Positions 28,037 to 36,956 of a stretch of 64,000 nt of DNA are shown piece by piece. Below the pieces are notes generated by a model that was not told the origin of the DNA, ran no database searches, and worked only from the letters and a program-made list of their open reading frames with translations. How positions within the stretch are numbered: the stretch's first letter is position 1; each line of letters starts with the position of its first letter. Source of the stretch: Anaerolineae bacterium (GTDB lineage Bacteria > Chloroflexota > Anaerolineae > DUEN01); the NCBI GenBank assembly GCA_025060615.1, contig JANXBS010000005.1:62001-126000 (forward strand), in the 5' to 3' direction. The position numbers and the translations under genes were made by a program.

Positions 28037-28540
28037 ATGCCGAACATTAACGTCTTCACAGGAGCCGATGGCTCGATCACTCTGGCCGGCCCACAAAACG
28101 CTGAGGGCGCCAAGGCCCAAGAGGTCATTGACGCCTACCAGCTCACGCCCATAGGGCGAGCCACCAACGTTCGCGTTCAGGTCACGTCGGACATCAAGCC
28201 ATTTCACGAGTTGGGGCAGCGCTATCCCACCGAGTTACGGCCAGGCAACGTCAACATCCACGGTATCATCGGCCGCGCCTATATCAACGGCGCGCTGCTC
28301 AAACTGCTGCTGGGCGACGCGGCCACTAGCCGGCCAGCCGGAAGCTGGGTTCAGCCTGCCTTTAACATCACTCTTCTCCTCGAAAACCCCGCCTTCCCTG
28401 GGACCCGCAACACGGTCACCATCCATGAGGCCAAATTCGCCTCCTGGGATTACGGCATTCCGGAGGACGACTTCGTGATGGAAGAAGTCGCCTTCCAAGC
28501 GCTGTATATCAGCGTCCAGGACGAAGAGGGTGGCGGGTGA
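28037..28540 (+). CDS. Tail tube protein
   Basis: A 167-residue protein placed directly after the sheath. The single-domain size and beta-rich sequence, with a long IHGIIGRAYINGALLKLLLG helix region and the late segment TVTIHEAKFASWDYGIPEDD, fit the inner-tube protein that stacks as hexamers. The T-H-E-x-K-F…D pattern near the end is common in myovirus and pyocin tube proteins. The cluster has one tube gene only. Confidence 0.85.
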   Translation: MPNINVFTGADGSITLAGPQNAEGAKAQEVIDAYQLTPIGRATNVRVQVTSDIKPFHELGQRYPTELRPGNVNIHGIIGRAYINGALLKLLLGDAATSRPAGSWVQPAFNITLLLENPAFPGTRNTVTIHEAKFASWDYGIPEDDFVMEEVAFQALYISVQDEEGGG

Positions 28541-28615
28541 TGGATGACGGACGATGAGACGACGGAACGCCTTTTATCTTTCTTCTCTGGTCTTGGTCTT
28601 TGATCGAAGGGAAGC

Positions 28616-29113
28616 GTGAACATGGTGCTGACCGCGGAAGAGCTGTTGGCGGGGAGCGAGCTGCGTCATGAGGTGCCGATCCCAGCCGAACTGCTATATC
28701 CCAACGGCTATGATCCGGCGGCCACTGCAGAGCCGACCACCGTGGTATTGCGCCCACTGACCGTGCGCGATCTTCAGCTCATCGTCAAGGCTGCCCGCCA
28801 GGATGATCTATTGACCTCGGCCTTGATGGTGCAGCGAGCACTTGTTCAACCAGAGCTGAACCAAGCCCAAGTGGCGGCGATGCCCGCCGGCCTGCTGCGC
28901 TACCTGGCAGATCAAGTCAACCGGATCAGCGGCATCGGCGTGACGGCTGACTCGCTGGAACGCATGGTGCAGGCGCCCCTCGCCCGCGCCTGCTTTATTC
29001 TGGCTCGGGAATTCGGCTGGACCCCCCAGCAGGTGAGCGAGATGACGTTAGGCCAGATCCTGCTCTACCTGGAGATGCTGGGAGACGGCCAAGCGAGCCC
29101 GAGGACCCCATGA
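28616..29113 (+). CDS. Tail-assembly chaperone-like protein
   Basis: The 165-residue soluble, mostly helical protein includes VVLRPLTVRDLQLIVKAARQDD and LAREFGWTPQQVSEMTLGQILLYLEML. The second is typical of tail-assembly chaperones (gpE/gp41-like) encoded between tube and tape measure in contractile phages. Start is GTG at 28616 with GAAGGGAAG upstream; ATG at 28622 is an alternative. Its stop overlaps the next ATG by 4 bp (ATGA). I saw no slippery heptamer for a programmed frameshift. Confidence 0.65.
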   Translation: MNMVLTAEELLAGSELRHEVPIPAELLYPNGYDPAATAEPTTVVLRPLTVRDLQLIVKAARQDDLLTSALMVQRALVQPELNQAQVAAMPAGLLRYLADQVNRISGIGVTADSLERMVQAPLARACFILAREFGWTPQQVSEMTLGQILLYLEMLGDGQASPRTP

Positions 29114-30186
29114 GCGGACCGGAATTGCTGAGCCTACTGGAGTGGACAAACGCGCCGCTAGCTCTTCTGCGCGCGCCAGCGCACCGCCTCTGGGCGAGCG
29201 CGCTGGCGCCTGACGGGCTGCGGTGGGAGATCGAGGCCTGGCGTGCCGAGCTTGCGGAGCTGACAGACCTAGAGGCGCCCTGGCTGTGGGAGGAAGGCGA
29301 TCCCTTCGGCGGGCTGCCGACGCCGGACCACGCGCCGGAGCCCGCAGCCCCGCAGCCGGAACCCAAGAGTGGCAGCGCGCTCATGGCGACGGGCACCGCA
29401 ATGATGGGCAACCGGCGTGCTGCATCAGAGGAGTCATGGCCGGGAGCACCCGGGGACTCAAGGGAGAGCTGGTTTAAGAGCCCTCCCTTGAGCCCTGACA
29501 TCCCTTCAGGCAAGGAGAGTGAAAGCCGATCATCCGATTCAGCAATTGGCTTGGCGATGTGGGCCATACGGCGAGGAAAGCCGCGGCTCGCCGGGGCCGC
29601 GCGCACGCCCATCGGCCAGCCACGAGGATCGGCTGAATTGCTCCACCGATACGCGCTGGCAAAGGCGTTCGAGGACAGGAGCCTGACAGCGCCCCCCACA
29701 GGCCAAGACCTAAAAACCGTCACTGAGGAGCCGGGAAGGGTACATTCTTCCTTCCCGACGGCCGCCGGGCTGCTGTCCCGTCTCGCCGATCGCTGGTTCG
29801 CCGTCCACCCTGGGCCAAGCGCTCCTCATCAGCCGCACGCCCCTAGCGAAGCGGCCTCGGTCCCACGAAACGCTGGCGTGACATCTGTAGAGTTTCATGG
29901 CCAGCCAGGCAGCGATCATAGGACGCCGGACCGCTCGCTTGGGCTTCCGCTTCTCCCCAGCGGACCGGCTCGATCCAGCCTCGCGCCAGAGCTTAGGCAG
30001 GCTGTCGCGCTGGAAGGTGATGAGCACACAGCCTACATGCGGTGGGTCACGCCGATCGCCTACAACACCATTCACTTGACCGTGCAATCGCCCCCCCTGG
30101 TGGACGCGCTGGATCCTGATGACCTAGCCGAACTGTTAGATCGTATTCTACGCCAGGAGGCGCGTCGATACGGGATTTTACTATGA
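29110..30186 (+). CDS. Protein of unknown function, injection-system cluster
   Basis: This 358-residue protein has short ordered ends and a long Pro/Ser/Gly/Arg-rich, probably disordered middle (about residues 60-290). The N-terminus (ELLSLLEWTNAPLALLRAPA) and the C-terminal 60 residues (YNTIHLTVQSPPLVDALD, LLDRILRQEARRYGILL) look folded. I do not recognise it. It is translationally coupled to the chaperone-like gene, which is where phages place a second chaperone product (gpE', gpGT), so an assembly role is likely. Confidence 0.7.
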   Translation: MSGPELLSLLEWTNAPLALLRAPAHRLWASALAPDGLRWEIEAWRAELAELTDLEAPWLWEEGDPFGGLPTPDHAPEPAAPQPEPKSGSALMATGTAMMGNRRAASEESWPGAPGDSRESWFKSPPLSPDIPSGKESESRSSDSAIGLAMWAIRRGKPRLAGAARTPIGQPRGSAELLHRYALAKAFEDRSLTAPPTGQDLKTVTEEPGRVHSSFPTAAGLLSRLADRWFAVHPGPSAPHQPHAPSEAASVPRNAGVTSVEFHGQPGSDHRTPDRSLGLPLLPSGPARSSLAPELRQAVALEGDEHTAYMRWVTPIAYNTIHLTVQSPPLVDALDPDDLAELLDRILRQEARRYGILL

Positions 30187-30216
30187 ACCATCGTCCACCG
30201 TCCGCCCTCTCTCATC

Positions 30217-30825
30217 ATGGATAGCATGGCCATGAACATCAAACCCATCCTCGACAACTGGGAGATCCCGCGCATCGAGACAATCCGCATCGTCGAGCGC
30301 CGCGCGCTGGCCGAGCACCCAATCCCGGGCCGACAGGGCAGCCTGTACCAAGACTTGGGCACGCGCCCGGCCACCATCGTCATCGCCGGCAGCCTGGCCG
30401 GCGACGAGATGCGCGATCAGTTCCTGCAATCCGTGCGCGAGAAGTTTCAGGCCGGCTTGCCAGTGACATTCACCGCCGATATCACCACGGCCACCCAAAT
30501 CCAGTACGTCGTGATCGAGGACATGCGCTTCGAGGAGATCGCCGGTTCGCCGGACAGCTTCCGGTACGTTATCGCCCTGCGCGAGAGCCCACCCCCACCG
30601 CCGCCGGGAGGTCTTCACGACCTTGACGCCGATTTGCTCGATCAGGCACTGGACCTGGTGAGCGACATCAGCGATCTCACCGATTTGCTGGACAGGCTGA
30701 GCATCCCGAACTTCGGCGACCCAACGCCGCCGCTGCGGGGTGCGCTCGATCAGATGAAGGCCGCCCTGAACGGCCTGAGTGGGACGAGCATAGCCTTGAA
30801 CGAACTGTTTGGGGGAAGCGAGTAG
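30217..30825 (+). CDS. Baseplate/hub-adaptor-like protein (gpU- or DNA-circulation-like N-terminus)
   Basis: A 202-residue protein. The N-terminal 125 residues (PRIETIRIVERRALAEHP, LGTRPATIVIAGSLAGDE, FEEIAGSPDSFRYVIALRES) have the strand pattern of small tail proteins that link tube and hub, such as gpU-like or the N-terminal domain of Mu-type DNA-circulation proteins. A Pro-run linker follows, then a helical tail of about 65 residues. The start is uncertain (ATG at 30217, 30226 or 30232, all without a strong ribosome-binding site). Confidence 0.55.
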   Translation: MDSMAMNIKPILDNWEIPRIETIRIVERRALAEHPIPGRQGSLYQDLGTRPATIVIAGSLAGDEMRDQFLQSVREKFQAGLPVTFTADITTATQIQYVVIEDMRFEEIAGSPDSFRYVIALRESPPPPPPGGLHDLDADLLDQALDLVSDISDLTDLLDRLSIPNFGDPTPPLRGALDQMKAALNGLSGTSIALNELFGGSE

Positions 30826-30831
30826 TAGCCC

Positions 30832-33800
30832 ATGCCGACGCTGTTCGCGCGTATAGACGCCGGGCTCGAAGGAAATGACGTCTCGTTGCGGCTCACCGCC
30901 CAAGTCAATCACCTGACCGCTGTGGCGACGACCGTGGCCGGCTTCATCCACAACCCGCCGCAAGGCATCAACGACCTGCTCAGGTTCCTACGAGAGCTGC
31001 CTTTGCCAGACATACGGGTCGGAGGTGATCTGGCGGCGACCCTTGGCCGGCTCCAACAGACCGTCCCCACCGATCTGTCATCCGTGACTGGTGTGCTGGC
31101 CACTGGGCTGCAACAGTTGCAGACCGACGTGGAAACCGAGGTCCTCGCCGTCCTGCGGGAGGCCATCGAAGCCGCGCTGGCAATCCATCAGCTCACACAG
31201 ACGGATGTCTTCTGCGCTGATGCCGGCAGCTCTGGCTCGGGAGAAGCCGGCGAAAACGGAGCCAGCGGTGATGCCGAAAACGGCACAGGCAGCGGAGACG
31301 GAGGACCTTCCGGATCGAGTGGGCCACCTACGCCAGCGGCCATTAACCAGGCCAATGCCGCGCTGGACCGGCTTCCCTCGCCGCTCAACGTGGAGACATT
31401 CCTAGCCTGGCTGCATCAGGGGACAGACATCCCAGCGCGAGATGCGATGATCCCTATCCTATTGCCAGTGGTGGACGACCTGCGCGATCCCCTTGACACG
31501 CTGCTGACCTGGCGAACAATGGACGCGGCACAAATCCGCAGCCACCTCGCTGACACGCTGAGCCACGTGGAAGCCTTCATTCGCGCCGGCGTGGACAGCG
31601 CGCTCAGCCCGCTGGTGGCCGATCTGAACCGCATCGCCAGCTCGCTGCCGACAACGGCTTTAACGCGGATAGCCGATAGGCTGACGATGCAGCTAGGAGA
31701 GCTGCGCATGGCCATCGCCGCTGGCGACCTGAGTGGGGCCGGCCCCACCGTCGCCGCGATGAACGCGCTGCTGGATGAGTACGAGGCCGTGCGTTCCACC
31801 CTGCACGCGGACGTACTGGGAGAGCTCACGGCGCTCACCGAACGCCTCAACCTCCTGCCAGGCGACCTGGAAGCCGGCATGGGGCACGTGGTCTCGGCTT
31901 TGCGGCCCAACGGCTCTCTGGGTCAGATCAGCGAGCTCTTCGTTTCGCTCCCTGAAAGCCCAAACGCGGATGAAACGAGCGCCGCGCTGGAGGACAGAGG
32001 AACCGCTTTGGCAGATTGGCTGCGGGGCCTGCTGGATCAGATAGACCTGGCTGCCGTCCAGGAGGCGATGGAAACGGCCGTCAGCGGAGCCCGCTCGCTG
32101 GTGAACAGCCTTGACGAGAGCCTGGTGACCGTGACACTGGAGGCCCAGAACCTCTTCGGCGAAGCGGAGGCGCTGCTCAACCAAGTGGACACGGAGGCGA
32201 TCGCCCAGCAGGTGGAGGCAGCCATCGAGCAGTTCAAATCGGAGCTGATCCAGCAACTGAGGGCTCTCTTCACCCCAGTGCGGGACGTCATCGGGCAGGT
32301 GATCACGAGGATCAGCCAGGGGGTGGATGCCTTTAATCCTGAGGACATCATCGAGGGGCTGCGCCAGGCGATTCAGACCCTCACCGGCATTCTACAGGAC
32401 CCAGCAGTGATCGCCACCGTGAACGAGGTTCGTGACGCGTTGGACGCGGTCACCCAGCAACTGACAGCGCTCTCCTTTGCGCCCCTCACCGACCAGGTCA
32501 TCGCCTCGATCGAAGAGGTCACCGAGACGCTGCGGGATATTGACACGTCGAAGCTCGACACCGCCTTGCAACTGGCCCTACAGGCGGCGCTGGCCGTCCT
32601 GCCGGAGGACCTGACGCCGATCACCAACTCACTGGTGGACGAGTTCGGCGAGCTGATGGATAGCGGGCCAATCCCGTTGCTGGAGGCGGTACGTCCACAG
32701 CCGCAGCGGCTGCTGGACCAGGTGCGTCGCTTCGAGCCGGCGGCCCTGGTGGGCGACGCGCTCACCCAGCCATACCACATGCTGCTGACGCAGATGCAGG
32801 CGTTTCAGCCCAGCCAACTGCTCATGCCCGTACAACAGGAGCTCAACAACCTAAAAGATCGGCTAAAAGCCAATATCAACCCCGGCCGCGCGCTGGAGCC
32901 GCTGGAAAGGCCTTTCGATGAGCTCATGGAGGCTTTCGATCGCCTAAGCCCAGGCGAGCTGGTAAGGCCGCTGGAAGAGGTGATCGCCGACTTGATCAAT
33001 CAGCTCCTAGAGGCGGTGCCAACAGACGAGGTTTTCGGCCAGATAGATACTGCCCTGAAGCGGGTAGAGAGGGCGATTGGCATCGGTGATGGGGTGGTAG
33101 TGTTGCTACGCCGCGTGCGCGATTTGTTAGAAGGCTTCGCCAACGCGCCGAGGCAGTTGGACGCCTGGCTGGACTCGATCCTCGACCAGGTGGAATCGGT
33201 GGACACCGGCTCGCTGCAGCCGCTGTTGATGAGTCTCTCCCAGGCGCTAGACGACACGCGCGCTGCCGCGCTAATGGGCCGCCTCGGTGAGATGCTGAAC
33301 CCGCTGCTCGCTGCGCTCGAAGGGCTGAACGGACAGGCGCGCCTGACTGCCCTGATCCAGGCATATCGTGGCATTTCCAGGTCAGCGCTCTCTGTGCTGC
33401 CGGATACACCGGAGAAGACAGCAGTTATCGCCGCGTTGGACCGTTTCAACCCGACCCAGCCAGCCTTCGGGGCTCCCTATCGTGCCCTGGCCGCCTGGCG
33501 GCAGGAACTCGCCCAAACTCAAGCCGCTTTGCAAGCAGCCCTGGCCGATTGGGATGCCCGCTATCACAGCGATGGCGTCCTCACCGGCTTTCGTCAGCCG
33601 TCTGTTACCGGCGCGCAGCTTCGTCAGTGGATCGAAGAAGCCTTGGACCCGCAGTTCACCCGTCCGGTCAAAGCGCTGTTTGTCCTGGTGGAGCCGGTCC
33701 GCCTGACCATCGGCACGCTGGTTGCCCAACTGGAGAGCCTGATGAGCCTACTCAAGGATCGGCTCGCCAACCTGCTATCGGGACCGAACTCGCTCGGCGC

Positions 33801-34302
33801 GATTCGCGATATGCTACAAGAGCTGATCCAGCGCCTGCGCGACTTCAACCTGAGCTTCCTCATCGAGGGCCTGAACGAGCTTTTCATTCAAGTGCGCAAT
33901 AAGCTGGAAGCGCTCAGCCCGGCCCACCTGCGCCAGATCGTTGAGCAGGCATTCAACGAGATGCTAGACACCCTTGATGTGAGCCAGCTCCTCCCCGTCG
34001 CCGACCTCGCGCAACTGGACGCCGATTACATAGCCATCGTTAACAAGCTGAAAGCGCTCGATCCAACTAAGCTGGTCATCCAGGTGGTGCAGCCGGAATT
34101 CGAACAAGCTGTGATCCCACTGCTCGAGACATTCGATCTCACCCCGCTGCTGGATGCGTTGGTCGAGCGCTCACGGGCCCTGGAGGACGAGTTAAGGGCG
34201 GGGCTAGATCAGGTTAACAACGCGTTTCGAGCCATGCGCCAAGCGGTGCCGGCGATGAGCCTCAGCCTGGGCCTGGAAGTGGACGTAGGGATTTCGTTTT
34301 GA
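30832..34302 (+). CDS. Long helical protein, tape-measure candidate
   Basis: A 1156-residue protein predicted almost entirely helical, with many heptad-like LxxLxxxLxxL stretches and a Gly/Ser/Glu-rich linker near residues 130-165. I see no enzymatic motif. Its size, helicity and position between chaperone-like and hub genes fit a tape-measure protein. If it were one extended helix at 1.5 Å per residue, the tail would be about 170 nm long. That figure is a rule-of-thumb inference. It differs from typical tape measures in lacking a clear hydrophobic cluster, which instead lies in the next gene. Confidence 0.65.
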   Translation: MPTLFARIDAGLEGNDVSLRLTAQVNHLTAVATTVAGFIHNPPQGINDLLRFLRELPLPDIRVGGDLAATLGRLQQTVPTDLSSVTGVLATGLQQLQTDVETEVLAVLREAIEAALAIHQLTQTDVFCADAGSSGSGEAGENGASGDAENGTGSGDGGPSGSSGPPTPAAINQANAALDRLPSPLNVETFLAWLHQGTDIPARDAMIPILLPVVDDLRDPLDTLLTWRTMDAAQIRSHLADTLSHVEAFIRAGVDSALSPLVADLNRIASSLPTTALTRIADRLTMQLGELRMAIAAGDLSGAGPTVAAMNALLDEYEAVRSTLHADVLGELTALTERLNLLPGDLEAGMGHVVSALRPNGSLGQISELFVSLPESPNADETSAALEDRGTALADWLRGLLDQIDLAAVQEAMETAVSGARSLVNSLDESLVTVTLEAQNLFGEAEALLNQVDTEAIAQQVEAAIEQFKSELIQQLRALFTPVRDVIGQVITRISQGVDAFNPEDIIEGLRQAIQTLTGILQDPAVIATVNEVRDALDAVTQQLTALSFAPLTDQVIASIEEVTETLRDIDTSKLDTALQLALQAALAVLPEDLTPITNSLVDEFGELMDSGPIPLLEAVRPQPQRLLDQVRRFEPAALVGDALTQPYHMLLTQMQAFQPSQLLMPVQQELNNLKDRLKANINPGRALEPLERPFDELMEAFDRLSPGELVRPLEEVIADLINQLLEAVPTDEVFGQIDTALKRVERAIGIGDGVVVLLRRVRDLLEGFANAPRQLDAWLDSILDQVESVDTGSLQPLLMSLSQALDDTRAAALMGRLGEMLNPLLAALEGLNGQARLTALIQAYRGISRSALSVLPDTPEKTAVIAALDRFNPTQPAFGAPYRALAAWRQELAQTQAALQAALADWDARYHSDGVLTGFRQPSVTGAQLRQWIEEALDPQFTRPVKALFVLVEPVRLTIGTLVAQLESLMSLLKDRLANLLSGPNSLGAIRDMLQELIQRLRDFNLSFLIEGLNELFIQVRNKLEALSPAHLRQIVEQAFNEMLDTLDVSQLLPVADLAQLDADYIAIVNKLKALDPTKLVIQVVQPEFEQAVIPLLETFDLTPLLDALVERSRALEDELRAGLDQVNNAFRAMRQAVPAMSLSLGLEVDVGISF

Positions 34303-34321
34303 ACGGCGGAGTAAACAGCTC

Positions 34322-36928
34322 ATGATCGGATCCGTCCTGGTACAACCGCAACGGCTTCAGCGTGCGACCATCGCCGGCCAGGATATGACCTTGCTGGTGG
34401 ATGTGCTGAGCCTAGCCACGCGCCTCGCGGTGGACCAAGCCCAAGGTGGGCGCATTCTGGAGACGATGGGCCAGGCGATGGAGGCCGCCGCCCTTCGATT
34501 GCGAGATCGGAGCATGAACGGGATGGCCTCGGCTCAGCAAAAGCTCCAGGCCTGGCTGCGGCCGTTCACGGACTTCTTCGATCAGAGTGGTCAGGCGTTT
34601 TCAGCGATCGGGGACATAGCAGAGGCCATGGACGCAGCCCAGATCGTAATCGCGCGCCTGGCTAACACCGCCGCTGGCCTTTCGATCGAGCAGTTGCGGC
34701 CGCATGTGGAGCAAGTGTTAGGGATCGTGCAGAACGATCTCGGGCTGAGCAGCGCGTTCCTCCAGGAGCAGATCTGGGCGTTGATAGACGATGTGGCCGC
34801 GCGCCTACAACAGCTCCCGGCCGAACCCAATCCAGCAGCGAGGCAGAATCGGTTGGACGCTATTACCATCTTGCGTCGGATCAAGCGCCAACTATACGGG
34901 CAATTCCGGTTCCCCGAGCTGAACGCTGACCAGGTCGCTACTGCGCTGCTGGCGTTTCTGCGTCGCAGCGGTGTGGATCGGGCAGTGGGCAAGGTGGCCT
35001 GCGTGGGCGGGAATGTGGGCGATGCGATCCAAATAGGGGGTGATCTGGCCAGCCTACTCGCTGGTAGCGATGAGACGCGATCCGCCGCGCCCGGCATTGC
35101 GACCGGCAACGGGGCGCGCGTTGCTCTCTTCAGCCACACAGCAGCATCACGGGCTGGCATGTCGCGAGCGCCAGGTGATCGAGAGAAGTTCTGCTGGTAC
35201 GCGTCGTGGCTGCTAGGCGACAAGGATCGGCCCTGGTACTTCAGCCTGATCCCAGGGCTGCCGAAGGACGAGATCTGGGTGGACCGAGAGCGCCGAAGGG
35301 TCATCCGCAAGAATCACCTTCGGTCCGACCAAATCCTCTTTGAGGGGAGCAACGTGGACTGGCCTGGCGTCCCCGCCTTTCAGGTTGAAGGGGGGCGCTC
35401 TTATTTCACCTTCGCCAGCTATGAGCCGGAGACGCTGGAAACCTGGGCTTTCGCGACCGCTATAGCCGGCAACGGCCTGGAGTTCCTGCTGCACCTGCTC
35501 TCGCTGGAGGAAGGAGATTACGCCTCGAACGTGGTCAACAGCGCCATCAATTTGGGCCTGGGGCTGAATCATGTCTTCCGTAAGACCCCGTTGCCCTGGT
35601 GGGCCGAGTGGCCACTGCTGCGCATCCTGGGCACGCTGCTGGCCTCGTTCGAAGGGATGCACACCCGCGTCAGCTTCGCCAACTGGTTCCTAATGTGGCT
35701 CACCCTAGTTGGGCCAGACGTGGGCGAGATGCTCATGTATAACTCGACAGCAGGCGGCCTTCGGGATCTCGTCCTCTCGTTTATGACCCTGCGTAACCAC
35801 ACGGGATCACCAGACTCTGACTCATCCTACGTGGCCCAGAACTACAAAGAAGTGAGCGGGGTGATGGGGCCATTCATCAGCCTAGCGTCTAAGCTACACG
35901 TGATGTCAGTACCGCGTGAGGACTACTGTCATCCCTTCCAGGAGGGAGGCGCGGCCAAATTATGGCTGCTGTGGATGCTGCTGGCGGGGCTCGGATTCGG
36001 TCTGCTGGGAGGGCTGGTGGGGATCATCGCGGCGTATCTCACCGCTGGGTTGCGCTCTGGTGACGAGGACTGGGGGCACATCGCGAAGGAACTCGGGCTG
36101 TCAGTGCTTAAGGTCTGGGGAGCGTTCTGGCCGTCTCTCTATATGGATAAGGACGGCGACACAGATGGCGGTCGGTACAATCCTAACGGTGTTGCGTTCC
36201 GAGGGTATCCAGCGGCCAACTCCTCGCCTTACAACCTGCCTTACGTGTCCGACCTATCCGTCTATGTGGGTCAGGGTAATCAGGGCATGTTCAGTCACAA
36301 CTTTATCAATGGCTCTCAGGTCTACGCCTATGACTTCTCGATGGACCAGGATGAGGAGATCCTGGCTAGCCGGCCTGGGACGGTGGTGGACTTCTTCGAC
36401 TGGGCCCCAGACGATTCGAACGTGATGACGAACATCCCGGCCGGGGTCATCCCAGTGCCTGGCCAGACCACTAGCCAACGGTGGAACTTCATCACAATCC
36501 GACACGATCGAGACGATAGCGGCAATTTGCTCGCGAACAGCGATCCCGTGCACGACTTAGGGCCGGGGGGCACACAGGTTTGGACATATGCGGTATATGG
36601 ACATGGCCGTCAAAACAGCGTACGGCAGGTATTCGCTCAAAAGTTGGGAATTCCGCTCGCCAATATCACGCCAGCTCAGATCATCGGCCGTGCGGTGCGA
36701 CGAGGCGAACCTATCATGCTAGCAGGCGACACGGGCATCAGCTTCCACAACCATTTGCATATGCACGTCCTGACCGGCCCGCCCCCACCAACCGTTCCGG
36801 TCAACGGCGGGATGCTCTCCAACTTCACCATCCCTTTCGTATTTCGGGAGGTGACCAACTTCCTCGGCACCAATGGGGTGTGTACGCGCCTCAATTTCTA
36901 CACGTCGAGGAATGTGCGGGTCACTTGA
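34322..36928 (+). CDS. Tail-associated M23 metallopeptidase with central hydrophobic region
   Basis: An 868-residue protein. Residues 1-220 are helical (start MIGSVLVQPQRLQRATIAGQ). About 375-575 holds several hydrophobic stretches, the strongest being a Gly-rich segment near 545-575 (WLLWMLLAGLGFGLLGGLVG). The C-terminal domain, about 655-820, is an M23 (lysostaphin/LytM-type) peptidase. Its zinc residues are probably H659, D671 (YAYDF) and H813, and H811 completes the HLH motif (HNHLHMHV). M23 enzymes cut peptidoglycan cross-bridges. The gene lies between the tape-measure candidate and the hub, like tail lysins that open the wall during injection, but it could also be a delivered toxin. Confidence 0.85.
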   Translation: MIGSVLVQPQRLQRATIAGQDMTLLVDVLSLATRLAVDQAQGGRILETMGQAMEAAALRLRDRSMNGMASAQQKLQAWLRPFTDFFDQSGQAFSAIGDIAEAMDAAQIVIARLANTAAGLSIEQLRPHVEQVLGIVQNDLGLSSAFLQEQIWALIDDVAARLQQLPAEPNPAARQNRLDAITILRRIKRQLYGQFRFPELNADQVATALLAFLRRSGVDRAVGKVACVGGNVGDAIQIGGDLASLLAGSDETRSAAPGIATGNGARVALFSHTAASRAGMSRAPGDREKFCWYASWLLGDKDRPWYFSLIPGLPKDEIWVDRERRRVIRKNHLRSDQILFEGSNVDWPGVPAFQVEGGRSYFTFASYEPETLETWAFATAIAGNGLEFLLHLLSLEEGDYASNVVNSAINLGLGLNHVFRKTPLPWWAEWPLLRILGTLLASFEGMHTRVSFANWFLMWLTLVGPDVGEMLMYNSTAGGLRDLVLSFMTLRNHTGSPDSDSSYVAQNYKEVSGVMGPFISLASKLHVMSVPREDYCHPFQEGGAAKLWLLWMLLAGLGFGLLGGLVGIIAAYLTAGLRSGDEDWGHIAKELGLSVLKVWGAFWPSLYMDKDGDTDGGRYNPNGVAFRGYPAANSSPYNLPYVSDLSVYVGQGNQGMFSHNFINGSQVYAYDFSMDQDEEILASRPGTVVDFFDWAPDDSNVMTNIPAGVIPVPGQTTSQRWNFITIRHDRDDSGNLLANSDPVHDLGPGGTQVWTYAVYGHGRQNSVRQVFAQKLGIPLANITPAQIIGRAVRRGEPIMLAGDTGISFHNHLHMHVLTGPPPPTVPVNGGMLSNFTIPFVFREVTNFLGTNGVCTRLNFYTSRNVRVT

Positions 36929-36956
36929 CGCACATGATCACAGATGAGGACCAGCT

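Noticed and set aside
29090-29120. Programmed frameshift between the chaperone-like gene and the next gene
   Set aside because: The genes overlap as ATGA, but no X-XXY-YYZ slippery heptamer is visible near the end of the first gene. Translational coupling is the simpler reading.
30181-30963. Minus-strand frame of 260 codons opposite the hub-adaptor-like gene
   Set aside because: It runs antisense to two genes in a strictly rightward cluster, has a biased composition, and I recognise no domain in it.
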